Shown piece after piece: positions 46,607-57,429 of a stretch of DNA of 64,000 nucleotides. Position 1 is the first letter of the stretch. The number at the start of each line of letters is the position of its first letter. The stretch spans positions 1 to 64,000 of the forward strand of contig MKUP01000028.1 in the NCBI GenBank assembly GCA_001898625.1, read 5' to 3'. Both the position numbers and the translations under genes were made by a program. Below the pieces are notes generated by a model. The model was not told where the DNA came from. It made no database searches and saw only the letters and a program-made list of their open reading frames with translations. This DNA is from Burkholderiales bacterium 67-32. GTDB lineage: Bacteria > Pseudomonadota > Gammaproteobacteria > Burkholderiales > Burkholderiaceae_B.

Positions 46607-47359
46607 CTAGCCGGCGGCGCGTTCGGCGCCCCGGGTATCCGGATAGCGCTCGGGGTTGAGCTGGCGCATCTCGGCCTCGATCCAGTCCTCGACACGGCGG
46701 TTGATCTCGTCGGCGGTCAGGCCCTGCGGATCGATAGGCGGGCCGATGGAGACGGTGATCAAGCCGGGACGCTTGACGAAGGCCTTGCGCGGCCAGCACT
46801 CGCCCGCGTTATGGGCGATTGGCACGACCAGCGCGCCGGTGCGCGCGGCCAGGCGCGCGCCGCCGCTCTTGTACTTGCCCTTCTTGCCCGGGGCGATGCG
46901 GGTGCCTTCCGGAAACATGATCATCCAGCGGCCCGCGGCCAGGCGTTCGCGGCCTTGCGCCACGACCTGCTCGAAGGCGTCGCTGCCCTTCTTGCGGTCG
47001 ATCGCGATCATGCGCAGCCCCGCGAGGCCCCAGCCGAAGAACGGCACCCAGTTCAGTTCGCGCTTGTACACGTAGCAGACTTCGCGCGGCATCCAGGCGG
47101 GCAGGAACATGGTTTCCCAGGTCGATTGGTGCTTGGGCAGCAGGATGGCCGGCTGGTCGGGAAGATTGTCCCAGCCCTTGACGCGCCAGCGCATGCCGAC
47201 GATCCAGCGGCCGCCCCAGATCATCAGGCGCGGCCATCCTATCGTGAACCGGTAGCGCCACCGCAGGGGCAGGGGGAGCCATAGCACGCAGATGATGGCG
47301 TAGGGAATGACCGTGGCGATGAGGAAGATCGAGAACAGCAGCGAGCGAAGCCAGCGCAT
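46607..47359 (-). CDS. plsC: 1-acyl-glycerol-3-phosphate acyltransferase PlsC
   Basis: 250 residues with an N-terminal membrane helix (LLFSIFLIATVIPYAIICVLW). The catalytic motif reads KHQSTWE (H-X4-E rather than the usual H-X4-D), and FPEGTRIAPGKKGKYKSGG is the substrate motif. It makes phosphatidic acid. Start overlaps the gmhB stop. Confidence 0.93.
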   Translation of the reverse strand: MRWLRSLLFSIFLIATVIPYAIICVLWLPLPLRWRYRFTIGWPRLMIWGGRWIVGMRWRVKGWDNLPDQPAILLPKHQSTWETMFLPAWMPREVCYVYKRELNWVPFFGWGLAGLRMIAIDRKKGSDAFEQVVAQGRERLAAGRWMIMFPEGTRIAPGKKGKYKSGGARLAARTGALVVPIAHNAGECWPRKAFVKRPGLITVSIGPPIDPQGLTADEINRRVEDWIEAEMRQLNPERYPDTRGAERAAG

Positions 47360-47934
47360 CAGTGTTCCTCGGCCTGGACAGCGGTTTCGAGCGCGTCGGC
47401 GACTTCGCCCAGGTCGTTCCAGACCACCGTTCCGGGCGGCAACTGGCCCTTGGCGAGGGTCTTGGCCCCATTGCCGGTCAGCACCAGCCAGGGTGTGCAA
47501 CCGGCGGCCGCGGCGGCTTCCAGGTCGCGGGCCGAGTCGCCCACCGAGGGCACGCCGTGCAGGTCGGATTCGAAGCGCCGGGCGATCTCGCGATACAGGC
47601 CGGGCAGCGGCTTGCGGCAGTCGCAGCCTTCGTCCGGCGCGTGCGGACAGATGAAGATGGCGTCGATGGCGCCGCCATGCTTGGCCAGCGCCGAGCGCAG
47701 CTTCGCATGGATGGCGTTCAGCGTGGCCGCGTCGAACAGGCCGCGGCCCAGGCCCGACTGGTTGGTGGCGATCACGACGCGATAGCCGGCCTGGTTGATC
47801 CGGGCGATGGCTTCGAGCGCGCCGGGCAGCGGAATCCACTCGTCCGGCGATTTGACGAAGTCGGGGCTGTCCTGGTTGATGACGCCGTCGCGGTCCAGGA
47901 CCACCAGCTTGGGGCGGGCAGGAGTGGTGGGCAT
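47359..47934 (-). CDS. gmhB: D-glycero-D-manno-heptose 1,7-bisphosphate 7-phosphatase
   Basis: 191 residues, HAD family: nucleophile motif VLDRDGVINQD, the zinc-loop Cys/His set CPHAPDEGCDCRKP, and SVGDSARDLEAAAAAG. It acts in ADP-heptose synthesis for the LPS core. One base separates it from glyS. Confidence 0.95.
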   Translation of the reverse strand: MPTTPARPKLVVLDRDGVINQDSPDFVKSPDEWIPLPGALEAIARINQAGYRVVIATNQSGLGRGLFDAATLNAIHAKLRSALAKHGGAIDAIFICPHAPDEGCDCRKPLPGLYREIARRFESDLHGVPSVGDSARDLEAAAAAGCTPWLVLTGNGAKTLAKGQLPPGTVVWNDLGEVADALETAVQAEEH

Positions 47935-47935
47935 G

Positions 47936-50068
47936 TCAAGCTGCAGCCAGACGAGAGAGATCGGCCACGTGGTTCATCACGCGATGCAGCTCGGCCAGCA
48001 GCGCCAGGCGGTTGGCCCGCACGGCGGGGTCCTCGGCCATGACCATGACGTCGGCGAAGAAGGCGTCGACCGGCTCGCGGGCCTGCGACAGCACCGTCAG
48101 GGCGCCGGCGAAGTCGCCCTGCGCGAACTTGCCTTCGGCCTGCGGCCGCAGCGTGCGCACGGCTTGCGCCAGCGCCCGTTCGGCCGGTTCCTTGAGCAGG
48201 GCTTCGTCGACCGCGCCGGGTTCGCCTTCGACCTTCTTGAGCAGGTTGCCGATGCGCTTGTTGGCGGCCGCCAGCGCGGCGGCCTCGGGCAGCGCCGAGA
48301 AGGCGACCACCGCGCGCACCCGCGCCGGCACCTGGGCCAGGGGCGGCATCACGGCGACCACGGCATCGACCGCGGCACGGTCGAACTGGCCGGCCAACTG
48401 GTTGCGGTAGCGCTCGAACACGAAGGCGCGGACCTCGTCGAGCTGAGCAGTCGTGGGCGGGGTCGCGAAGGTTTCCGCCGCCCGTGCCAGCAGGCCGTCC
48501 AGCGTGAGCCCGGTGCCATCGGCGGACAGGCGTCCACCCGCGTCGAGCTGCTCGAACGCGCTGATCAGCCCCAGCGCCGCGCGGCGCAGGCCGTAGGGAT
48601 CCTTGTCGCCGGTGGGCACCAGGCCGATGCTCCAGATGCCCAGCAGCGTTTCCGCGCGTTCGGCCACGAACAGCGCGGCCGCCGTGGCGCCGTCGGCGTC
48701 GACGGGTTGCTCCAGGCGGATGCGGTATTGCTGGCGGATGGCTTCGACCACGTCGGGCGCTTCGCCGTCGGCCTCCGCGTAGTAGGCACCCATGACGCCT
48801 TGCAGCTCGGGGAACTCGCCCACCATGCCGGTGACGAGGTCGGCCTTGGCCAGCAGGGCGGCGCGGTCCGCGCGCTCGGGATCGGCGCTGATCGCGCCCG
48901 CTACCCAGCGCGCCAGCGCGCGCACGCGCTGCGCACGTTCGAGCTGGGTGCCGAGCTTGTTGTGATAGACGATGGTGCCGAGCTGTTCGACCCGGCCGGC
49001 CAGCGGCACCTTCTTGTCGGTCTCGAAGAAGAAGCGCGCATCGGCCAGGCGCGGCCGGACGACCCGCTGGTTGCCTTCGACGATGTTGGACGGGTTGGCC
49101 AGGGCCATGTTGCTGACGATCAGGAAGCGATGCGTCAGCTTGCCGGTGGCCGCGTCGAACAGCGGGAAGTACTTCTGGTTCAGCCGCATCGTCAGGATCA
49201 GGCATTCCTGGGGCACGGCAAGGAACTCGGATTCGAATTCGCCCACGTAGACCGTGGGGTACTCGACCAGCGCGCAGACCTCGTCCAGCAGCGCGGCCAC
49301 GTCGGCCTCGTCGCCCAGCGACGCTTGCAGGCGCGCGGCCTGGTCGCGCAACTGGCGCTCGATGGCGGCGCGGCGCTGGTCGAACGAGGCGATCACGCGG
49401 CCCGGTTCGTGCAGCAGCGCTTCATAGGCGTCGGCCGAGGGCAGCTCGATCGTCGCCTGCGACTGGAAACGATGGCCGCGCGTATTGCGGCCGGCGCGCA
49501 GGCCGAGCGCGGAGATGTCGACCACCGTGTCGCCGTGCAGTGCGACCAGGCCGTGCGCGGGGCGCACGAAGCGGACGGTGGTGACGCCGTCGGCCAACTG
49601 ATAGCTCATGACCTTGGGGATGGGCAGCTTGCCCAGCGTGTCTTCCAGCGCCGCCTGCAGGGCGGGTGCCAGCGCCGCGCCCTTGGCGATGCCGCGGTAG
49701 ACCAGTTGTTCGTTCTTGCCGTCCGACTCGCGCGCGAGCCCGGAGACATCGACGCCTTCCAGGCCCTTGGCCGCGAGCTTCTTTTGCAGCGCTGGCGTGG
49801 GCTGGCCATTGGCGTCCAGCCCTACGCTCACGGGCATGAGTTTTTCGGAGAACTCGCTGTCGGCCCCTTGCGGCAGCACGGCCGACAGGCGTACGGCCAG
49901 TCGCCGCGGGGTGGCATAGGCGGTGGTGGTGCTGCCGTCGGCCAGCAGGCCCCGGTTCTTGAGGCCGGCGGCGATGCCTTCGGCGAAAGCCTGTCCCAGG
50001 CGGTTCAGCGCCTTGGGCGGGAGTTCCTCGGTGAACAGTTCCAGCAGGAGGGGTTGAGCGGCCGGCAT
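47936..50068 (-). CDS. glyS: glycyl-tRNA synthetase beta subunit
   Basis: 710 residues, usual length. LLLELFTEELPPKAL at the N-terminus and FVRPAHGLVALHGD, RNTRGHRF, VVRPRLADARFFFETDKK are GlyS landmarks; the C-terminal anticodon-binding DALR-like helical domain follows. It forms the alpha2beta2 enzyme with GlyQ and directly follows it. Confidence 0.97.
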   Translation of the reverse strand: MPAAQPLLLELFTEELPPKALNRLGQAFAEGIAAGLKNRGLLADGSTTTAYATPRRLAVRLSAVLPQGADSEFSEKLMPVSVGLDANGQPTPALQKKLAAKGLEGVDVSGLARESDGKNEQLVYRGIAKGAALAPALQAALEDTLGKLPIPKVMSYQLADGVTTVRFVRPAHGLVALHGDTVVDISALGLRAGRNTRGHRFQSQATIELPSADAYEALLHEPGRVIASFDQRRAAIERQLRDQAARLQASLGDEADVAALLDEVCALVEYPTVYVGEFESEFLAVPQECLILTMRLNQKYFPLFDAATGKLTHRFLIVSNMALANPSNIVEGNQRVVRPRLADARFFFETDKKVPLAGRVEQLGTIVYHNKLGTQLERAQRVRALARWVAGAISADPERADRAALLAKADLVTGMVGEFPELQGVMGAYYAEADGEAPDVVEAIRQQYRIRLEQPVDADGATAAALFVAERAETLLGIWSIGLVPTGDKDPYGLRRAALGLISAFEQLDAGGRLSADGTGLTLDGLLARAAETFATPPTTAQLDEVRAFVFERYRNQLAGQFDRAAVDAVVAVMPPLAQVPARVRAVVAFSALPEAAALAAANKRIGNLLKKVEGEPGAVDEALLKEPAERALAQAVRTLRPQAEGKFAQGDFAGALTVLSQAREPVDAFFADVMVMAEDPAVRANRLALLAELHRVMNHVADLSRLAAA

Positions 50069-50968
50069 TTACGCGGCCTCCTTGCGTGCAAGCATGGGAA
50101 AGCCCAGTCGTTCTCGTGATTCGTAGTACGCCTGCGCGATGGCGCGCGACAGGTTGCGGATGCGGCCGATGTAGGCGGCGCGCTCGGTGACGCTGATCGC
50201 GCCCCGGGCATCGAGCATGTTGAAGGTGTGGGCTGCCTTGAGCACCATTTCGTAGGCCGGCAGCGCCAGCGGCACTTCCACCAGGCGCTTGGCCTGGGCC
50301 TCGTAGTCGTTGAAATGGCGGAACAGGGTCTCGGCCGACGAATGCTCGAAGTTGTAGGTGGACTGCTCGACTTCGTTCTGGTGGTAGACGTCGCCGTAGG
50401 TGACGCGCGTGCCGTCCGGCGCCTCGGTCCAGACCAGGTCGTAGACGCTCTCCACGCCTTGCAGGTACATGGCCAGGCGTTCCAGGCCGTAAGTGATCTC
50501 GCCCATGATGGGCTTGCAGTCGATGCCGCCGACCTGCTGGAAATAGGTGAACTGCGTCACTTCCATGCCGTTGAGCCAGACCTCCCAGCCCAGGCCCCAG
50601 GCGCCCAGCGTGGGGTTTTCCCAGTCGTCCTCGACGAAGCGGATGTCGTGTTCCTGGGGATCGATGCCCAGTGCCTGCAGCGAACCGATGTAGAGGTCGA
50701 GGATGTTCGGGGGCGAAGGCTTGAGCACCACCTGGTACTGGTAGTAGTGCTGCAGGCGGTTGGGGTTCTCGCCGTAGCGGCCGTCCTTGGGGCGGCGCGA
50801 GGGCTGTACGTAGGCCGCGCGCCACGGTTCGGGGCCGAGCGCCCGCAGGAACGTGGCGGTGTGCGACGTACCGGCACCGACTTCCATGTCGTAGGACTGC
50901 AGGAGGGCGCAGCCTTGCTGGCTCCAGTATTCCTGGAGTCGGAGAATGATTTGTTGAAATGTCAGCAT
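50069..50968 (-). CDS. glyQ: glycyl-tRNA synthetase alpha subunit
   Basis: 299 residues; [19 protein letters not shown] and [22 protein letters not shown] are the class II alpha-subunit signatures, with [19 protein letters not shown]. The stop is immediately followed by the glyS start. Confidence 0.97.
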   Translation of the reverse strand: MLTFQQIILRLQEYWSQQGCALLQSYDMEVGAGTSHTATFLRALGPEPWRAAYVQPSRRPKDGRYGENPNRLQHYYQYQVVLKPSPPNILDLYIGSLQALGIDPQEHDIRFVEDDWENPTLGAWGLGWEVWLNGMEVTQFTYFQQVGGIDCKPIMGEITYGLERLAMYLQGVESVYDLVWTEAPDGTRVTYGDVYHQNEVEQSTYNFEHSSAETLFRHFNDYEAQAKRLVEVPLALPAYEMVLKAAHTFNMLDARGAISVTERAAYIGRIRNLSRAIAQAYYESRERLGFPMLARKEAA

Positions 50969-51078
50969 GGTGTTGGAGTAGATGCGGCCGCGGGCGGCCT
51001 TGCGGCACGGCCAAACCCTGGATTTTAACTGGCCCGGGCGAAATGCGGATGGGTGGCGCCCCGGGGCGCTGCGGCGTA

Positions 51079-52713
51079 TCAGTCCACGCGACGGATCCGC
51101 AGCCAGCCCAGCACCGCCAGCAAGGCCGCGACGATGAACAGGATGGGCACGTTGCCGGTGCGGGCGTAGGGCGTGAGCCCCGTGGTGCCCTGCACCGTCG
51201 CGTCCAGCGCGCCGGCGGTGTGCGGCGGCAGCTCGCCCACCACCTGCGCCCGTTCGTCCACCACCGCCGTCATGCCGGTGTTGGTGGCGCGCAGCATGGG
51301 GCGCCCGGTCTCGCGCACCCGCATGCGCGACATCTGCAGGTGCTGGGGCAGCGCCAGCGAATTGCCGAACCAGGCCAGATTGCTGACGTTGGCGAGAATG
51401 GTGGCGCCAGGATCGGTCGGACCGGGACGGACCGCGGGCAGCAGTTCCTCGCCGAACACGTCTTCGTAGCAGATGTTCATCGCGATGTACTGGCCGCCGA
51501 TGTCGAACGGTTTCTGCCGCTCCCGGCCCCGGTCGAAGTCGCCCAGCGGCATGACCATTTCATCCACGAACCAGCGGAAGCCGGGGGGTACGAACTCGCC
51601 GAAGGGGACGAGGTGGCGCTTGTCGTAGCGGTGTTCGACGCGGCCGGCGACCAGTTGCTCCGGCGAGCTATGGCCGTTCAGCGAGATGACGCTGTTGTAG
51701 TAGTAGTCGCGGTCGGGATGGATGTCGCGCATGGCCACGCCCAGCGCGAACGTGCCGCCGCGCAGCGCGGCGCTGTCCACCCATTCCTTCCAGGCTGCGG
51801 CGCTGAGCTGGTCCTGGAACACCGGCACGGCGGTCTCGGGCAGCAGCGTGAGGGCGATGGGCTTGCCGTCCGCCCGCGGCGCCTCGGCCAGGTCGCGGTG
51901 CCGGTCCATGCCCTGCCAGATCTGCGTCGGGTCGAATTTGTCGGAAAGCGGGATGTTGGCCTGCACCAACCGGACGGTCAGCGGCGAACCATAGGGGCGC
52001 ACCCAGTTCCAGGCTGCGCCCGCCATGCCGACGACCAGTGCGGCCAGCGCCGCCGCGGGCGCGCGCCATCCCGGGAGCAGCGCGGCCGCGATGCCGGCGC
52101 CGCTGCGTTCGGCCACGGCGCTTGCTGCCCAGACCAGCCCCGAGGCGGTCAGCGCGGCGGTGAAGGCCACGCCGTAGACGCCCAGCAGCGGCGCCCAGCC
52201 TTGCAGGGGGCCGTCGACGTGGGCATAGCCGATGTTGAGCCAGGGAAAACCGGTGAACAGGACGCCGCGCAGCCACTCCGAACCGGTCCAGGCCGCCGCC
52301 ATCGACAGCACGCAGGTCAGCGGCGAGGCGAGCCGGGCCGGGCCGTCCGCGGAGGTTGGCCGCTGCGACAGCCACCACGCCACGCCGGTGGCCAGCGCGG
52401 GATACAGCGACAGATAGGCGGCCAGGAGGCCCACACCCAGCGCCGCGAGCGGCGCCGCCATGAAGGCGTAGACGTGCAGGCTGATGTAGATCCAGGACAC
52501 GCCGACCAGGAAGGTGCCGGCGCCGAAGGCCGCGCCGGTCCAGATGGCGCCCCGCAGGTTCGTGGCGCGCCAGGTCAGCCAGCTCATGCCGCCGAAGGTG
52601 GACAGCTGCAGCACCGGCAGGAACCAGGCGGGGAACGGGGTGGGCGCGAAGGCCAACCCCTGCAGCATGCCGAGGATCAGCGCTCCGGCCAGCGCGGCAT
52701 AGGGCATGGGCAC
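51079..52713 (-). CDS. lnt: apolipoprotein N-acyltransferase Lnt
   Basis: 544 residues from a GTG (ATG 52707 is the alternative). Six to seven hydrophobic segments in the first 240 residues, then a nitrilase domain with catalytic Glu ([11 protein letters not shown]), Lys ([12 protein letters not shown]) and Cys ([10 protein letters not shown]), and a C-terminal membrane helix. It N-acylates lipoproteins such as Pal. Follows corC closely. Confidence 0.95.
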   Translation of the reverse strand: MPMPYAALAGALILGMLQGLAFAPTPFPAWFLPVLQLSTFGGMSWLTWRATNLRGAIWTGAAFGAGTFLVGVSWIYISLHVYAFMAAPLAALGVGLLAAYLSLYPALATGVAWWLSQRPTSADGPARLASPLTCVLSMAAAWTGSEWLRGVLFTGFPWLNIGYAHVDGPLQGWAPLLGVYGVAFTAALTASGLVWAASAVAERSGAGIAAALLPGWRAPAAALAALVVGMAGAAWNWVRPYGSPLTVRLVQANIPLSDKFDPTQIWQGMDRHRDLAEAPRADGKPIALTLLPETAVPVFQDQLSAAAWKEWVDSAALRGGTFALGVAMRDIHPDRDYYYNSVISLNGHSSPEQLVAGRVEHRYDKRHLVPFGEFVPPGFRWFVDEMVMPLGDFDRGRERQKPFDIGGQYIAMNICYEDVFGEELLPAVRPGPTDPGATILANVSNLAWFGNSLALPQHLQMSRMRVRETGRPMLRATNTGMTAVVDERAQVVGELPPHTAGALDATVQGTTGLTPYARTGNVPILFIVAALLAVLGWLRIRRVD

Positions 52714-52721
52714 GGGCGGGC

Positions 52722-53618
52722 TCAGCCTTGGTTGGGTAGCGGGGCTGCCGGCGCGGCGCCGGCCGCCAGGCGGGAGACGCGCAGCCAGAGCGCGCGGCGG
52801 GCATCGGCGCGGATCACGTCGATGCGCAGGTCGTCGCGTTCGATGCGGTCGCCGCGCCGGGGGATGCGGCCCAGGATGCCGGCCATCCAGCCGCCCACGG
52901 TGTCGTATTCGTCGTCGTCCAGCGACGAGCCGAAGGTCTCGTTGAAACGGCGGATGTTGGTCAGCGCCATGACCCGCCAGCGATTCTTGCCGTCGGGGAA
53001 GATGGACTGCTCGACCGCGGCGTCGTCGAATTCGTCCTCGATCTCGCCCACGATCTGCTCGAGCACGTCCTCGATGGTGATCAGGCCGGCGGTGCCGCCG
53101 TGCTCGTCGACGACGATGGCGATATGGTTGCGGTTGCTGCGGAATTCGCGCAGCAGCACGTTCAGGCGCTTGGATTCGGGGATGAAGACCGCCGGCCGCA
53201 GCAGCGTGCGCAGGTCGAGCTCGCGGTCGATCATGTAGCGCAGCAGGTCCTTGGCCAGCAGGATGCCGATGACGTTGTCGCGGCTGTCCTCGAACACCGG
53301 GAAGCGCGAATGCGCGGTCTCGATGATGGTGGGCAGCAGGGCGTCGATCGGCTGCGAGACCTCGAGCATGTCCATGCGCGAGCGCGGGATCATGATGTCG
53401 CCCGCGGTGAGCTCGGAAACCGCCAGCACGCCCTCGATCATGGACAATGCCTCGGCGTCGAGCAGGTCGCGGCTGTAGGCGGCCTCGAGCACGGCCTTGA
53501 GGTCCTCGCGGTCTTCCGGTTCGCGATGGATCAGCGCCGAAAGCCGTTCGAAGAAGGTTCTGGGAGGTTGTTTGGGCGTACGCGAAACGTACGCCGGACT
53601 AGGGGAGGTGTCTGACAT
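52722..53618 (-). CDS. corC: CBS-domain transporter-associated protein CorC
   Basis: 298 residues from the second Met. Two CBS domains (MIPRSRMDMLEVSQPI, RFPVFEDSRDNVIGILLAKDLLR and VVDEHGGTAGLITIEDVLEQIVGEI) and a C-terminal CorC/HlyC domain (VGGWMAGILGRIPRRGD). Linked to magnesium/cobalt handling. Conserved ybeY-corC-lnt order. Confidence 0.95.
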   Translation of the reverse strand: MSDTSPSPAYVSRTPKQPPRTFFERLSALIHREPEDREDLKAVLEAAYSRDLLDAEALSMIEGVLAVSELTAGDIMIPRSRMDMLEVSQPIDALLPTIIETAHSRFPVFEDSRDNVIGILLAKDLLRYMIDRELDLRTLLRPAVFIPESKRLNVLLREFRSNRNHIAIVVDEHGGTAGLITIEDVLEQIVGEIEDEFDDAAVEQSIFPDGKNRWRVMALTNIRRFNETFGSSLDDDEYDTVGGWMAGILGRIPRRGDRIERDDLRIDVIRADARRALWLRVSRLAAGAAPAAPLPNQG

Positions 53619-53646
53619 CGTCCAATAGGACAAGTGTTTCAAAAGT

Positions 53647-54135
53647 TTAGGATACCCGATACGGGTCGGGTATTGCCATCTCGGCCAGGATTCGGGTCTC
53701 CAGGGCCTCCATTTGCCGGGCGTCGCGGTCGTTCAGGTGGTCGTAGCCCAGGGAATGCAGCACACCATGGACCACCAGATGGGCGGCGTGATGCAAAAAC
53801 AGCTTTTTCTGCGCCCGGGCCTCGGACGCCAGCACCGGCAGGCACAGCACGATGTCGCCGCCCACGACGCCGTCAGGATCCGCGCCGTACTCGAAGGTCA
53901 GCACGTTGGTGGCGTAGTCGCGCTGGCGGAAATCGCGGTTCAGCCGCCGGCCCTCGGCGGCGCCCACCAGCCGCAGGGTCAGGGCGACCCCCGCCACGTC
54001 GGCCAGTTCTGGAGCCCGCAGCGCCTGGGCCACCCAGCGCCGCAGCCGCCAGCGCGGCAGCCGGGCCTCTTCCTGCCCGTACTGGATGGCCAGGGACAGC
54101 GCCGGCGCCGCGGGGGCGTCAGCGGCCCGGGGCAT
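53647..54135 (-). CDS. ybeY: endoribonuclease YbeY
   Basis: 162 residues from ATG 54135, overlapping the end of phoH by 17 bases; ATG 54147 is possible. Zinc motif HLVVHGVLHSLGYDH and NRDFRQRDYATNVLTFEY are conserved. It acts in 16S rRNA 3' processing and ribosome quality control. Confidence 0.94.
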   Translation of the reverse strand: MPRAADAPAAPALSLAIQYGQEEARLPRWRLRRWVAQALRAPELADVAGVALTLRLVGAAEGRRLNRDFRQRDYATNVLTFEYGADPDGVVGGDIVLCLPVLASEARAQKKLFLHHAAHLVVHGVLHSLGYDHLNDRDARQMEALETRILAEMAIPDPYRVS

Positions 54136-55138
54136 GCTGCTGGCCATGTTTCTCGTAGGCGTCGACGATGCGCGCCACCAGCGGATGCCGTACGACGTCG
54201 CCGCTGGTGAACTGGGTGAACGACAGGCCCTGCACCGAGGCCAGCACCTGCGAGGCGTCCAGCAGGCCGCTGCGCTGGCCCTTGGGCAGGTCCACCTGCG
54301 ACGGGTCGCCGGTGATGACCGCCTTGCTGCCGAAGCCGATGCGGGTCAGGAACATCTTCATCTGCTCGGGCGTGGTGTTCTGCGCCTCGTCCAGGATCAC
54401 GAAAGCATGGTTCAGCGTGCGGCCGCGCATGTAGGCTAGCGGTGCGATTTCGATGGTCTGCTTCTCGAACAGCTTGGTCACGCGTTCGAAGCCGATCAGG
54501 TCGTACAGCGCGTCGTACAGCGGGCGCAGGTAGGGGTCGACCTTCTGCGTCAGGTCGCCCGGCAGGAAGCCCAGCCGCTCGCCCGCTTCGACCGCGGGCC
54601 GCGTCAGCACGATGCGGCGCACCGACTCGCGCTCCAGCGCGTCGACCGCGCAGGCCACCGCCAGATAGGTCTTGCCGGTGCCGGCCGGGCCCATGCCGAA
54701 GGAAATGTCGTGCGCCAGGATGTTGCGCAGGTAGTCGCGCTGGCGCGGCGTGCGCCCGCGCAGGTCCTGCCGGCGCGGCAGGCGCAGCACCACCTCGGCC
54801 TCGCCCGGGGCGCCCTGCGGCGGCGTGTCCTCGTCGGTGTCGTGGGCGGCGGTCATCGCCCCCAGTTCGACCAGGTTCAACTGCAACTGGTCCACCGACA
54901 GCGGCTGGTCCGCGTGTTCGTACAGGTATTGCAGCGCCGCCGAGGCCGCGTCGGCGCGTTCGCCTTCCAGCGTGATCCGGTGGCCGCGGCGCGCCAGCTC
55001 GACGCCATAGGCGGCTGCCAGCTGGCGCAGGTTCTCGTCCAGCGGGCCGCAAAGATTCGACAGCCGGGCATTGTCGTCGCCCAACGAGACGACGACCGGC
55101 GCGGTGCGGCGGTGGGAAGCGCGGGAGGCGGCCGTCAT
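54119..55138 (-). CDS. phoH: PhoH-family ATPase
   Basis: 339 residues. A KH-like N-terminal part ([20 protein letters not shown]) and the P-loop ATPase with Walker [12 protein letters not shown] and Walker [27 protein letters not shown]. Likely an RNA-acting partner of YbeY. Start overlaps the miaB stop. Confidence 0.94.
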   Translation of the reverse strand: MTAASRASHRRTAPVVVSLGDDNARLSNLCGPLDENLRQLAAAYGVELARRGHRITLEGERADAASAALQYLYEHADQPLSVDQLQLNLVELGAMTAAHDTDEDTPPQGAPGEAEVVLRLPRRQDLRGRTPRQRDYLRNILAHDISFGMGPAGTGKTYLAVACAVDALERESVRRIVLTRPAVEAGERLGFLPGDLTQKVDPYLRPLYDALYDLIGFERVTKLFEKQTIEIAPLAYMRGRTLNHAFVILDEAQNTTPEQMKMFLTRIGFGSKAVITGDPSQVDLPKGQRSGLLDASQVLASVQGLSFTQFTSGDVVRHPLVARIVDAYEKHGQQHAPGR

Positions 55139-56502
55139 GCGGACACGCCCCCGGCCGTCTCGCGCGTCACGACTTCGCCGCGCAGCGTGTGCGACAGCGC
55201 CGTGGTGATGCGGATATCGGCCACCTGGCCGACCAGCCGCGCGGGCGCGGGGAAATTCACGATACGGTTGTTCTCGGTACGGCCCATCAGTTCGTTGGGA
55301 TCCTTGCGCGACGGGCCTTCGACGATGACCCGCTGCGTGGTGCCGACCATGCCCTGGCTGATGGCCGCGGCCTGGTCGTTGATCAGTGCCTGCAGGCGTT
55401 GCAGGCGCGCCAGCTTGACGGTTTGCGGCGTGTCGTCGGCCAGGTCGGCCGCCGGCGTGCCGGGGCGGCGCGAATAGACGAACGAGAACGACGTGTCGAA
55501 GCCGACTTCGTCGATCAGCCGCATGGTCTTCTCGAAGTCCTCTTCGGTTTCGCCGGGAAAGCCCACGATGAAGTCCGACGACAGCGACAGGCCGGGCCGG
55601 GCGGCGCGCAGCTTGCGCACGATGGACTTGAACTCCAGCGCCGTGTAGCCGCGCTTCATCGCCGCCAGCACGCGATCGCTGCCCGCCTGCACCGGCAGGT
55701 GCAGGAAGGACACGAGCTTGGGCAGCCGCGCGTAGGCCTCGATCAGCCGCGGCGTCATTTCCTTGGGATGCGAGGTGGTGTAGCGGATGCGCTCGATGCC
55801 GGGGATGTCGTGCACGTATTCCAGCAGCAGCGCGAAATCGGCGATCTCGGCCGAGTCGCCCATGCTGCCGCGGTAGGCGTTGACGTTCTGCCCCAGCAGC
55901 GTCACTTCCTTGACGCCCTGGTCCGCCAGGTCGGCGATCTCGGTCAGGACGTCCTCGAACGGGCGCGAGACTTCCTCGCCGCGGGTATAGGGCACGACGC
56001 AGAAGCTGCAGTATTTGCTGCAGCCTTCCATGATCGACACGAAGGCCGTGGAGCCTTCCACCCGGGCCGGCGGCAGGTAGTCGAACTTCTCGATTTCGGG
56101 GAAGCTGATGTCCACCTGCGACACGCCCGAGGCGCGCCGCCTGGCGATCAGTTCGGGCAGCCGGTGCAGCGTCTGCGGGCCGAACACCACGTCGACGTAG
56201 GGCGCGCGCGCGACGATGGCATCGCCTTCCTGACTCGCCACGCAGCCGCCCACGCCTATGACCAGGTCGGGCTTTTCGCGTTTGAGCATCTTCGCGCGGC
56301 CAAGGTCGGAGAAGACCTTTTCCTGTGCCTTCTCGCGCACCGAACAGGTGTTGAAGAGGATGATGTCCGCGTCTTCGGGGCGGTCGGTGATTTCCAGCGG
56401 CTGGTCGGCGTTCAGGACGTCCACCATTTTGTCCGAGTCGTACTCGTTCATCTGGCAGCCGAAGGTGCGGATGTACAGCTTGCGGGGAGTGGGATGGCTC
56501 AT
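55135..56502 (-). CDS. miaB: tRNA-2-methylthio-N6-dimethylallyladenosine synthase MiaB
   Basis: 455 residues from ATG 56502. N-terminal UPF0004 domain ([27 protein letters not shown]), radical-SAM cluster CSKYCSFC, and a C-terminal TRAM domain. It thiomethylates i6A37 in tRNA. Confidence 0.97.
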   Translation of the reverse strand: MSHPTPRKLYIRTFGCQMNEYDSDKMVDVLNADQPLEITDRPEDADIILFNTCSVREKAQEKVFSDLGRAKMLKREKPDLVIGVGGCVASQEGDAIVARAPYVDVVFGPQTLHRLPELIARRRASGVSQVDISFPEIEKFDYLPPARVEGSTAFVSIMEGCSKYCSFCVVPYTRGEEVSRPFEDVLTEIADLADQGVKEVTLLGQNVNAYRGSMGDSAEIADFALLLEYVHDIPGIERIRYTTSHPKEMTPRLIEAYARLPKLVSFLHLPVQAGSDRVLAAMKRGYTALEFKSIVRKLRAARPGLSLSSDFIVGFPGETEEDFEKTMRLIDEVGFDTSFSFVYSRRPGTPAADLADDTPQTVKLARLQRLQALINDQAAAISQGMVGTTQRVIVEGPSRKDPNELMGRTENNRIVNFPAPARLVGQVADIRITTALSHTLRGEVVTRETAGGVSA

Positions 56503-56772
56503 GTGGATTGCCGTGACGGGGTTATAGCCCGGGGGCAGAAAGGCGGAACAGGACATTTTAACAGAGGGGCGGGGTTGGCCGGACGCCACGCGGCCGCCGT
56601 GTTCAGGTCTCTGTCAGTCCCTCCGGGCTAGACTGAAGCCTCAGATGATTGCTTTGCCGCTACGGGCGCCGGCGGAATCCGCAGATCCCCAGCGCCTGGC
56701 AGGGTTGTTATCCGACACCGATACCGCGCTTCCCCCGCGAGCATATTGAGGCGCGGCATTGTGTGCTCCCTA

Positions 56773-56805
56773 TTGGCCCGACAGTTTACTGTCGGGCCAT
56801 TTTTT
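56773..56805 (+). terminator. orphan rho-independent terminator
   Basis: Perfect 11-base arms TGGCCCGACAG and CTGTCGGGCCA, loop TTTA, then seven T. No plus-strand gene precedes it within the window's annotated content except the TonB-independent gap. Confidence 0.85.
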
Positions 56806-56841
56806 TGCGTGGATTTTGCGTGGACGCCCGGGTTCATGGAT

Positions 56842-56862
56842 AATGTTTGAATAAGAAACATT
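56842..56862. promoter_or_regulatory. Fur-box-like palindrome before fecI
   Basis: AATGTTT, spacer GAATAAG, AAACATT, preceded by GAT to give GATAATG, the left half of a Fur box. About 37 bases upstream of the sigma factor start, so likely iron-repressed. Confidence 0.6.
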
Positions 56863-56898
56863 CTCGTTTGAGTGCCGGTGGGCACCATGAGGGCGGCC

Positions 56899-57420
56899 AT
56901 GACTGCGGTGAAAGCGCCGGTGCAGCACACCGTTGAAACCTTGTATTGCGATCATCACGCCTGGCTGCGCGAATGGCTGCGCAAGCGGTTGGGGCATGCG
57001 GGCGACGCGGCCGATCTCGCGCAGGATACCTTCGTCCGCCTGTTGCGCACCTGCCGCCTGCCGGAGCGCCGGGATCCTCGCGATTTCCTGGTGCACGTGG
57101 CCAAGGGGCTCGTCGTCGATCTGTTCCGGCGCCGCTCCATCGAACGGCTCTATCTGGAAGCGCTGGCCAGCCGTCCTGCCGATGCGGCGCCTTCCGCGGA
57201 ACAGCAGGCGCTCTGGATCGAAGCGCTGGTGCGGGTGGATGCGATGCTCGACGGGCTCGGGCCCAAGGTCAAGCAGGTGTTCATCCTGTCCCAGGTCGAT
57301 GGATTGCCCTATGCCGAGATTGCGAGGCAGCAGGGTATTTCGCTGCGGTCGGTCAACAACTACATGGCGCGCGCCGTCGAACACTGCGTGCTGTTGCGCA
57401 TGCGGCAGCACGATGGTTGA
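56899..57420 (+). CDS. fecI: FecI-like ECF sigma factor
   Basis: 173 residues from the ATG with GAGGG five bases upstream; GTG 56872 and ATG 56887 are alternatives. Region 2 (DAADLAQDTFVRLLRT, DFLVHVAKGLVVDLFRRR) and region 4 (QVFILSQVDGLPYAEIARQQGISLRSVNNYMARAV) are complete. It would direct transcription of the downstream receptor when signalled by FecR. Confidence 0.94.
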   Translation: MTAVKAPVQHTVETLYCDHHAWLREWLRKRLGHAGDAADLAQDTFVRLLRTCRLPERRDPRDFLVHVAKGLVVDLFRRRSIERLYLEALASRPADAAPSAEQQALWIEALVRVDAMLDGLGPKVKQVFILSQVDGLPYAEIARQQGISLRSVNNYMARAVEHCVLLRMRQHDG

Positions 57421-57429
57421 ACCGCGGCC

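Larger units (their letters stand above)
56503..56898. other. 396-base gap; possible small RNA before the Fur-box region
   Basis: No protein-coding gene seen. A strong plus-strand terminator at 56773-56805 has no gene before it on that strand, so 56590-56805 may encode a small RNA. I could not identify a convincing promoter for it. The miaB promoter must also lie here. Confidence 0.4.
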
